This document shows, piece after piece, positions 57,725 to 64,000 of a stretch of DNA of 64,000 nt. The stretch's first letter is position 1, and each line of letters starts with the position of its first letter. The position numbers and the translations under genes were made by a program. Source of the DNA: Niveibacterium sp. SC-1 (GTDB taxonomy: Bacteria > Pseudomonadota > Gammaproteobacteria > Burkholderiales > Rhodocyclaceae); assembly GCF_038235435.1 (NCBI RefSeq), contig NZ_CP151275.1:1674001-1738000 (forward strand). Direction: 5' to 3'. The notes under the pieces are model-generated. The model saw only the letters and a program-made list of their open reading frames with translations, searched no databases and was not told the DNA's origin.

Positions 57725-58759
57725 ATGAGAACATCCCACCGTGGCCTGATGGCCACCTGCGCAGCCCTCCTGTTTGCATTCGCGGCCTTGCCGGCCGACG
57801 CTGCGACGCCGCGCAAATCCTCCGGCGAAGCCCAGGCCCGCCCGGCATCGGCCAAGAAGGCGAGCACGACGAGCAAGGCCGCTGCGCACAAGCCGGTGCG
57901 CTCCGCCGCGCTGGTGCGCACGCCCCAGCGCAAGAACGTCCGCGTGACGCACGTGAGCCGGCCCGTCGCACGTGAATTCGATGCCGTGGGCAATCCGCTC
58001 CTGCGTTCGAACGCCTTCATGGTCCAGGACCTGAGCAGCGGTCGCGTGCTCTTGGAGCACAACGCCGAAATGGCGGTGCCGATCGCCTCGATCACCAAGC
58101 TCATGACCGTCATGGTCGTGCTGGACGCACAGTTGCCGCTGTCCGAGGAACTCACGATCTCCGATGAGGACACGGACAAGCTCAAGAACACCAGCTCGCG
58201 CCTGATCGTCGGCACGACCTTCCCGCGCGAGATGATGATCCACCTTGCGCTGATGTCGTCGGAGAACCGCGCTGCAGCAGCGCTGGGCCACAACTATCCG
58301 GGCGGTATCGACGCCTTCGTAGCGGCGATGAACCGCAAGGCGGAGTCTCTCGGGCTCACCGAAACGCGTTTCCATGACTCGACCGGCCTGAACCCGCATA
58401 ACGTGTCCAGCGCCCGCGATCTGGCCAAGATGGTGACGGCGGCCTCGCACTACCCGTTGATCCGGGAGTTCTCGACCGACGACGAGGAGATCGTCCAGGT
58501 TGGCGGCCGCCTCCAGACCTTCCGCAATACCAATGCGCTGGTGAAGGCGGAGGATTGGGAAATTGGCGTCTCCAAGACCGGTTTCATCAACGAAGCAGGG
58601 CGCTGCCTGGTGATGCAGGCCTGGCTTGCCAACAAGCCGATGGTGATCGTGCTGCTCGACTCGGCCGGCAAGTTCACCCGTGTGGCCGACGCGCAGCGCA
58701 TCAAGCGCTGGATGGAAACCGCGGTCGCGCAGAAGCAGCTGGCGATGAAGGCAAGCTGA
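57725..58759 (+). CDS. pbpG: D-alanyl-D-alanine endopeptidase (PBP7-like)
   Basis: A 344-residue periplasmic serine peptidase that cuts peptidoglycan cross-links. A signal peptide (MRTSHRGLMATCAALLFAFA, with ADAA before the cut) is followed by a Lys/Ala/Ser-rich linker to about residue 75. The transpeptidase-fold domain has the three catalytic motifs: S122-x-x-K125 (SITK), S179-E-N181 (SSEN) and K284-T-G (SKTGF). This fits the low-molecular-mass PBP7/8 endopeptidase group rather than PBP5 carboxypeptidases, as there is no C-terminal amphipathic anchor. A bidirectional terminator follows. Confidence 0.92.
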   Translation: MRTSHRGLMATCAALLFAFAALPADAATPRKSSGEAQARPASAKKASTTSKAAAHKPVRSAALVRTPQRKNVRVTHVSRPVAREFDAVGNPLLRSNAFMVQDLSSGRVLLEHNAEMAVPIASITKLMTVMVVLDAQLPLSEELTISDEDTDKLKNTSSRLIVGTTFPREMMIHLALMSSENRAAAALGHNYPGGIDAFVAAMNRKAESLGLTETRFHDSTGLNPHNVSSARDLAKMVTAASHYPLIREFSTDDEEIVQVGGRLQTFRNTNALVKAEDWEIGVSKTGFINEAGRCLVMQAWLANKPMVIVLLDSAGKFTRVADAQRIKRWMETAVAQKQLAMKAS

Positions 58760-58785
58760 CAGACCGCGCGTCTGAACCGGGGAAA

Positions 58786-58814
58786 AAAAGAGCACGCCCA
58801 GGGCGTGCTCTTTT
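58786..58814. terminator. Bidirectional terminator between pbpG and the IclR gene
   Basis: AAAAGAGCACGCCC pairs perfectly with GGGCGTGCTCTTTT around a single A, so both convergent transcripts end in a T run. Confidence 0.92.
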
Positions 58815-58845
58815 CGTTTCTAGCCTGCCAGGATGCCGGCGGCGG

Positions 58846-59622
58846 CTATTCGCGCAACTTGTGATAGCCCATTGCAGCGGAAATCTCGTCCGCGGTTTCG
58901 CGCACCAGCGGCGCCCAGTCCGGGTTGAAACGCTCGCTCGGCGTGGATAGCGAAAGCCCTGCAACCAGCGTGCCGCTGTCGTCACGGATGCCCGCAGCGA
59001 TACAGCGGACGCCGATCTCGACCTCTTCAAGGTCGTAGGCGATGCCGTGCCGGCGGACACGATCCAGATCCTTGTCGAGCGCGGCGATCGTGGTGTGCGA
59101 CGCGGGCGTGGAGCCGGGCAGGCCCGTGCGCCGCGCATACTCGTGCACCTTGGGTGCCGGCTGTGCCGCGAGGAAAAGTTTGCCGGTCGCCGTCGTATGC
59201 AGGGGCGCACGGCCGCCCACAATGTGCACGATCCGCACCGCGGAGCGGCCGCTGGACGTGCGCTCCACATAGACGATCTGGTCGCCGTCACGCACGCCCA
59301 GATTCACGCTTTCGCCGGTCGTCTGGTGCAGGCGCCGCATCAGATCGACCGCGACGTCGCGTACCGAGATCCGCGACTTCACCAGGTTCCCCAGCTGCAG
59401 CAGGCGGATCCCCAAGCGATAGACGCCGGCATCAACACGCTCGACAAAGCCGCGTGCCGTCATCGAAGCGAGGATGCGGTGGGCCGTCGAGGGATGCAGT
59501 CCGGTTTCCTGCGCGAGTTGCTTGAGCGGGATCGGATCGGCGTGATGCGCAAGGGTGTCGAGCAGATTCATCATCCGCTCGATCACCTGGATCGACGAGG
59601 TTTTCGGCTCGGTGTCAGACAA
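58846..59622 (-). CDS. IclR-family transcriptional regulator
   Basis: A 258-residue regulator. The N-terminal winged helix-turn-helix (about 10-75) contains IPLKQLAQETGLHPSTAHRILASMTARGFVER. The C-terminal effector domain has ESVNLGVRDGDQIVYVERTSSG, PLHTTATGKLFLAA, and a late GVRCIAAGIRDDSGTLVAGLSLSTP, as in IclR/KdgR proteins that bind small organic acids. It is divergent from the hydroxyacid dehydrogenase gene with 118 bases between starts, which suggests it controls that gene in response to a related hydroxy or keto acid; that is inference. Confidence 0.93.
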   Translation of the reverse strand: MSDTEPKTSSIQVIERMMNLLDTLAHHADPIPLKQLAQETGLHPSTAHRILASMTARGFVERVDAGVYRLGIRLLQLGNLVKSRISVRDVAVDLMRRLHQTTGESVNLGVRDGDQIVYVERTSSGRSAVRIVHIVGGRAPLHTTATGKLFLAAQPAPKVHEYARRTGLPGSTPASHTTIAALDKDLDRVRRHGIAYDLEEVEIGVRCIAAGIRDDSGTLVAGLSLSTPSERFNPDWAPLVRETADEISAAMGYHKLRE

Positions 59623-59740
59623 GATGCAGGGACCGAAAGAGGTGGTGGCAGAATCCTACCGTAGCACCCTGATTTCGCCTAATGAAATCCCGTCGCGCGA
59701 CGTGGTCCGTTCGAAGCCCGCAATGAGAGAAGGATCGAGC

Positions 59741-60700
59741 ATGGGAAATGCCGTGCCCAAAGTGGTTGTGCTGGAGGCCGAGTCCATACGGGCTCGCTTG
59801 GCGAGGCCGGCGACGCCGCATGAATGGGCCGTCTGGCCGGTCTCCGCCCCGAGCGAGGTCGTCCCGCGGCTGCAGGGCGCCGAGGCCGTCATGGTCAACA
59901 AGATCAGGCTGGATCGGGCAGTGCTCGACGCGCTGCCCGATTTGCGCATGATTTCGGTCAGCGCCACCGGGACGGACAACGTTGATCTGCAGGCCTGCCG
60001 CGAACGGGGCATCGTCGTCAGCCACGTGCGCGACTACGCTGCAGATGCCGTCCCCGAGCACGCGATGGCGCTGATGCTCGCGCTGGCGCGCAACCTCGTC
60101 GGCTACGCTGGCGACGTGCGCGGCGGCGAATGGGCGCGGGCGACCCAGTTCTGCCTCATCCATCGTCCCGTGCGTGACTTGAGCGGTGGAACCCTCGTGA
60201 TCATCGGCAGGGGTGTCCTCGGCGATGGTCTGGCGCGACGGGCGGAGGCCTTTGGGATGCGCGTGCTTTTCGCCGAACACAGGGGCCGGGCCGAAACGCG
60301 GCCGGGCTATGTGCCTTTCGACGAAGCCCTGAGCGTGGCTGACGTGATCTCGCTGCACTGCCCGCTCACCGAGGGCACGCGCGGCCTGATCGGCGAGCGC
60401 GAACTGGCGCGGATGAAATCGTCCGCGCTGCTCGTCAATACGGCGCGCGGCGCGCTGGTCGATGAATTGGCCCTGGCCGCGGCGCTGCGCGAAGGACGGC
60501 TTGCGGGCGCGGCGACCGATGTCCTGTCGCAAGAGCCGCCGCGAGACTCCAATCCTTTGCTGGCGGACGATATCCCCAACCTCATCGTGACGCCGCACAT
60601 GGCCTGGGCGTCCGAATCCGCGATGCAGCGCCTGGCGGATGCCGCTGTGGCGAACATCGATGCCTACCTGCGCGGCGCACCGCAGAACCGGGTGGCCTGA
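59741..60700 (+). CDS. D-2-hydroxyacid dehydrogenase (glycerate dehydrogenase HprA-like)
   Basis: A 319-residue NAD(P)-dependent dehydrogenase. The nucleotide-binding motif is GRGVLG at 156-161, and the catalytic Arg, Glu and His are R236 (NTARGALVDE), E265 (VLSQEPPRDSNPLL) and H286 (IVTPHMAWAS). The last pattern, with SQEPP and NPLL, is typical of glycerate/hydroxypyruvate reductase (HprA) rather than lactate dehydrogenase. AGAAGGA six bases before the ATG at 59741 selects this start over the ATG at 59723. The divergent IclR regulator probably governs it. The substrate could be hydroxypyruvate or glyoxylate. Confidence 0.88.
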   Translation: MGNAVPKVVVLEAESIRARLARPATPHEWAVWPVSAPSEVVPRLQGAEAVMVNKIRLDRAVLDALPDLRMISVSATGTDNVDLQACRERGIVVSHVRDYAADAVPEHAMALMLALARNLVGYAGDVRGGEWARATQFCLIHRPVRDLSGGTLVIIGRGVLGDGLARRAEAFGMRVLFAEHRGRAETRPGYVPFDEALSVADVISLHCPLTEGTRGLIGERELARMKSSALLVNTARGALVDELALAAALREGRLAGAATDVLSQEPPRDSNPLLADDIPNLIVTPHMAWASESAMQRLADAAVANIDAYLRGAPQNRVA

Positions 60701-60763
60701 GCGTCGCGAACCGGTGGTCTGGGGGCGCGCTTCGGACTCAGGCCGGCGTCCCGTTCCCGCGGG

Positions 60764-61942
60764 TTATTCCTGATGACCGCGGACGCGGGCGCGACTGCTG
60801 GACCCGGCCTCGTCACGCTCTACCTTGTCGCGACCTGTCTCGCGCGCGCGCATCTGCGCCATGTCTGCGCGGGTGACGAGGTGTTCGAAGGAAAACTCGC
60901 TGGGTGCGCGTTCGGCGACGCCGATGCTGACGGTGTAGGCCGCCGCACAGGAACTGCCGGAATCCTTGGCAACGCTTTCGCGCACGCGCTCGGCGACGTG
61001 CTCGACGCCGTCCAGCGGGGTGTCGGGCAGAATCATGCAGAACTCGGCGCTGCCGTAGCGGGCATTGATCTCGTGGCGATGCGCGCTTTCCTGCATGCGC
61101 GCGGCGAGGTCACGCAGCACACTGTCGCCGGCCTCGTGTCCGAACTCGTCATTGATCCGCTTGAGCCGGTCGATGTGCACGATCATCACGCTGCAGGTGC
61201 GCTGGCGCCGCAGCGAGCGCGCCAGTTCGCGCTGGCCCAACTGCACGAGTGCCCGGCGGTTGTAGAGGCCGGTCACCGGGTCCAGCGTGGCGAAGCGCTG
61301 GGCCTCGCCGTCGTCGCGCTCGCGGTGCGCCAGCAGCAGGCACAGGCTGGCGCCGACGTAGGAGAGGTAGAGGCTGGTCCAGGCCGTCAGGCTCTGGGCG
61401 TTGCTAGGCGCGGCAATACCGACGTTCATCGCGATACCGAGCAGGCAACCTGCGGTGCCCAGGGCGAAGAAACCGGCAAAGAGCCGGCGCAGGCGCAGCG
61501 GCACGCCGGGCAGGTTGAGGGCGCATGCCGCGCTTGCGGCCTGGATTGCGGCGCCCATCAGCGCGGAGAGGATCAGGCGGGAGCCGGCGTCTTCGATCTG
61601 CAGGCTCTGTATCAGCGCAAGCACCGCGGGCGGAACCATCGCCAGTCTGCCAAGGCTGCGCTGGCTGAACTGCATCAGCGACTCGAGCATCAGCAGAAGG
61701 CCCGCGGCGAAGACGAGGTTGCTGAGCGCGATCGCCCAGGGATTGCGGGACGCCATCTCGATCGATATCCCTACCGGATTCGCATGGAGCAGGAGCAGAT
61801 TGGCCGAGAGCAGGGCGAGCGCGAGGGCCCATTGGACGAGGCCGAGACGCCCGCGCCATTTGCGGCCGACTTCCACGGCATAGCCGATCGCCAGTGCCAG
61901 CAGGCCCAATGCGGCGGGCAGGAACAGATCCCGGGCCGTCAT
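60764..61942 (-). CDS. Membrane protein with degenerate GGDEF domain (GSAEF)
   Basis: A 392-residue protein with seven or so transmembrane segments in residues 5-205, followed by a GGDEF-fold domain (about 218-375). The domain has LDPVTGLYNRRAL and the INDEFGHEAGD stretch, but the signature reads GSAEF at 297-301 and the first metal-binding Asp of the DxD position is H256 (VHIDRLK). Diguanylate cyclase activity is therefore doubtful. No RxxD inhibitory site is seen at the expected spacing. The start overlaps the stop of the next paralogue by four bases, so the two are coupled. Confidence 0.88.
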   Translation of the reverse strand: MTARDLFLPAALGLLALAIGYAVEVGRKWRGRLGLVQWALALALLSANLLLLHANPVGISIEMASRNPWAIALSNLVFAAGLLLMLESLMQFSQRSLGRLAMVPPAVLALIQSLQIEDAGSRLILSALMGAAIQAASAACALNLPGVPLRLRRLFAGFFALGTAGCLLGIAMNVGIAAPSNAQSLTAWTSLYLSYVGASLCLLLAHRERDDGEAQRFATLDPVTGLYNRRALVQLGQRELARSLRRQRTCSVMIVHIDRLKRINDEFGHEAGDSVLRDLAARMQESAHRHEINARYGSAEFCMILPDTPLDGVEHVAERVRESVAKDSGSSCAAAYTVSIGVAERAPSEFSFEHLVTRADMAQMRARETGRDKVERDEAGSSSRARVRGHQE

Positions 61943-63060
61943 GACAGGGGCTCCGGCTCGCCTTCTACCCGGTCGCCGCCGGCGTCCTGGGCGCGGTGCA
62001 GGGCGGCCTCGGCGCGGGCAAGCAGGGGCGCGGGATCAGTATCCGTGTCGATCCGCGAGGCGACACCGACTGAAAGACGGCCCCGCAGCCTGTCGGGCCC
62101 GCGCCCGGCCTGCATGGCGTTTTCACGCAGGCGCTGCGCGAGTTGCATCGCGCCCACGTGGCCGGTGTCCGGCAGGACCACGCAGAACTCCTCGTCGCTA
62201 TAGCGGCCGCACAGGTCCTGCCCGCGTACCGCGTTGCCCAGCAGGCCCGCGATCTGGGCGAGCAGGCGGTCTCCCGCGAGATGCCCGTGCCGCTCGACCA
62301 CGGCGCGCAGGTTGTCCGGCGCCAGCATCAGGATCGAGAAGGCCGATTCGCTGCGCACGCTGCGCAGGAACTCGCGTTCGCCCAGCTCCAGGATGCTGCG
62401 GCGATTGAAGAGCTCGGTGAGTGCATCGAGCGCCGCCAGACGTTGCGCGCGGATGCGCGCGCGACTCGCGTGGGCGAAGGCGAACCCGAGGCTGGCGAGC
62501 AGCAAGCCGACATGCGCGAGCATGAGGGCCTGGCCCGCGAGCCGCGGCCAGCGTCCGCCTGTCTCCGCATGGTGCGCCACGGCGGTGGCGAGGATCGCCA
62601 GGGCGCCGATGAGAAAGCCCGTTCCGAGCAGGCGCCTGATGCGCGGCGCCACATCCTGGCCGAGCGTGCGGGTCGCCAGCACGCAATCTGCGGCCTGGAT
62701 GGCGAGCAGGCCGCCGGCGATGATTCCGGCCCAACCCGTGAGCTGCGGAACCAGTGCGCTCAGGGCAACAAGCGGCGGCAGGCTGAACCAGAAGCGCGGT
62801 CGCCGCCTGCCCGTGAAGCGCGCCAGAGAATCGCGCATTCCCAGCAGTGCCGCTGAGCAGAGCAGAGCACTCGCCGGATCGATGACGATGTCCGGGAGCC
62901 AGTCGTCGAGCAGTTGTATGGCGGCCGCCAAACCCAGCAGCGCGAGCGCGATCGCCCAGGTGCTCTGGCCTTCGCGCATGCGGCCGGCAAGCGCGAGGAA
63001 GAGCGCCAGCGCCAGGACACCGGCTTCGATTGCACCGAGAAACAGCGTTGCCTGGCTCAT
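61939..63060 (-). CDS. Membrane protein with degenerate GGDEF domain (SDEEF) and I-site
   Basis: A 373-residue paralogue of the downstream gene with the same plan: about seven transmembrane segments to residue 197, then a GGDEF-fold domain. The signature is SDEEF at 288-292, and the first metal Asp is lost (LAPDNLR around 247). In contrast, an RxxD motif (R279-GQ-D282) stands exactly five residues before the signature, the position of the c-di-GMP inhibitory site. It may thus bind c-di-GMP without making it. It is 31 bases from the AI-2E transporter gene on the same strand. Confidence 0.88.
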   Translation of the reverse strand: MSQATLFLGAIEAGVLALALFLALAGRMREGQSTWAIALALLGLAAAIQLLDDWLPDIVIDPASALLCSAALLGMRDSLARFTGRRRPRFWFSLPPLVALSALVPQLTGWAGIIAGGLLAIQAADCVLATRTLGQDVAPRIRRLLGTGFLIGALAILATAVAHHAETGGRWPRLAGQALMLAHVGLLLASLGFAFAHASRARIRAQRLAALDALTELFNRRSILELGEREFLRSVRSESAFSILMLAPDNLRAVVERHGHLAGDRLLAQIAGLLGNAVRGQDLCGRYSDEEFCVVLPDTGHVGAMQLAQRLRENAMQAGRGPDRLRGRLSVGVASRIDTDTDPAPLLARAEAALHRAQDAGGDRVEGEPEPLS

Positions 63061-63091
63061 CGTCGGGTTGCGCTGCGGGGCCTGTTGAAGG

Positions 63092-64000
63092 TCAGACGAG
63101 ACCGCGGGCTGCGAGTTCGTCCTTGAGGTAAGCGTAATACACCGGTGCTGCGACCAAGCCGGGAATCCCGAACGCAGCCTCCATCACCAGCATCGCGATC
63201 AGCAATTCCCAGGCCCGCGCGTTGATATGGCCGCCGACGATGCGGGCGTTGAGGAAGTACTCCAGCTTGTGGATCACGATGAGGAAGACCAGCGCCGCGA
63301 TCGCGACTGGCAGCGATACCGAGAGCGAAACGAAGGTGATGGCCGTATTCGAGAGCAGGTTGCCGACCACCGGGAGCAGGCCGGCAAAAAAGGTGACTGC
63401 GATCAGGGTCTTGGTCAGCGGCAGTTTGACACCGGCCAGTGGCAGCACGACCACGAGGAAGAGCGCGGTGAAGAACGTATTGATCGAAGAGATCCAGATC
63501 TGCGCGAACACCACCCGGCGGAACGACTCGGCGAAACGCCGCGAGCGCTCCTGCAGGGCGCGCGACAGCCTGCCGGCGGCGACACCCGGGGTGGCCTCGT
63601 AGAGAGCCAGCATGGCGCCAATGATCATGCCGATCAGGATCTTGACCGCGCCTCGGCCAAAGGCCGCACCCACCCCTTGCACCTCGCGGGCATGCTCGCG
63701 CAGCCAGGTGTTCGCAGCCGTGGCGAGCGCGTCGGCATTGGTGGGCAGGTACTGGAGCAGCCAGGACGGCAGCACCAGACGCACATCGTCGAGCAAGGCA
63801 GCGAGCTTCACGTAGAGGCCGGCGAGACTGCCGACCTCGCGCCGCAGGATGTGGATCAGCGCGACGCCAGCCGCGCTGAGGACCGCGATCACGATGACCG
63901 AGATCAGCCCGACCGCCACCAGCTTGGCGTAGCGATTGGAGAAGGCCCGTGCGAGCAGTGGGCTCAACGCCCCGACCAACTGGAATACCAGGAGCCCCGC
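63092..64000 (-). CDS. AI-2E family (PerM) transporter, N-terminus outside window
   Basis: About 303 C-terminal residues of a polytopic inner-membrane protein; the frame remains open to the right edge, so the start lies beyond it. Visible features include several long hydrophobic segments, a central soluble region (VLPSWLLQYLPTNADALATAANTWL), and the family's late motif HINARAWELLIAMLVMEAAFGIPGLVAAPVYYAYLKDEL. The family includes TqsA (AI-2 export) and Na+/H+ antiporter-like proteins, so substrate cannot be assigned. It is the upstream gene of the GGDEF pair. Confidence 0.88.
   Translation of the reverse strand, partial: AGLLVFQLVGALSPLLARAFSNRYAKLVAVGLISVIVIAVLSAAGVALIHILRREVGSLAGLYVKLAALLDDVRLVLPSWLLQYLPTNADALATAANTWLREHAREVQGVGAAFGRGAVKILIGMIIGAMLALYEATPGVAAGRLSRALQERSRRFAESFRRVVFAQIWISSINTFFTALFLVVVLPLAGVKLPLTKTLIAVTFFAGLLPVVGNLLSNTAITFVSLSVSLPVAIAALVFLIVIHKLEYFLNARIVGGHINARAWELLIAMLVMEAAFGIPGLVAAPVYYAYLKDELAARGLV

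Overview
The window is high-GC, densely coded chromosomal DNA of a betaproteobacterium. The gene content points to the Rhodocyclales/Azoarcus-Zoogloea side, but this is inferred from gene families and layout, not from a marker gene: tandem cyanophycin synthetases, a PP0621-pilS-pilR-ampD block, class Ia nrdAB with a double ATP-cone, GTP-dependent pckG divergent from maeB, and histone-H1-like PAAKK proteins. I see no rRNA, tRNA, CRISPR array, insertion sequence, phage gene or plasmid function.

Layout. 1-5408: an operon for uptake and hydrolysis of small amide nitrogen compounds (BMP-type ABC importer, AmiF-like formamidase, BiuH-like biuret amidohydrolase, a second isochorismatase-fold hydrolase). 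5505-7242: a cysteine-less Hsp33, an ArsC-like reductase, a possible small basic protein and a cold-shock protein. 7293-14614: tex, an SNase-like exported protein, a chemoreceptor, the thioredoxin-TPR chaperone cnoX, a 50-residue ORF behind a LexA-like box, and an NDT-like gene overlapping a membrane-protein gene. 14725-16955: a phosphoesterase, then a yybP-ykoY manganese riboswitch ahead of a GDT1/UPF0016 exporter. 17047-25046: cphA and cphA' facing an ABC exporter plus DUF1854 protein, forming a cyanophycin region. 25193-26809: a Cache chemoreceptor. 26868-38379 (minus strand): one long chemotaxis operon running MCP-like, cheY, STAS, cheA, two MCPs, cheW, cheR, cheD, cheB, and an EAL response regulator. 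38626-43602: an aminotransferase, PP0621, pilS, pilR, ampD. 43841-49416: nrdA and nrdB behind paired NrdR-like boxes, then an H1-like protein. 49870-60700: lytic transglycosylase, aminotransferase, pckG/maeB, patatin, pbpG, IclR regulator and hydroxyacid dehydrogenase. 60764-64000: two divergent GGDEF membrane proteins and a truncated AI-2E family transporter.

How the parts may work together. Nitrogen handling recurs: amide scavenging on the left and cyanophycin (Asp-Arg polymer) storage in the middle. Cyclic-di-GMP recurs in the motility genes. The operon's CheA carries two 24-residue motifs resembling the MshEN c-di-GMP receptor, the same operon ends in an intact-looking EAL response regulator, and two degenerate GGDEF proteins lie at the right end. 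The strongest candidates for something undescribed are the CheA/MshEN-EAL link, the complementary loss of active sites in CphA and CphA', the Hsp33 without its redox zinc site, and the LexA-box small ORF.
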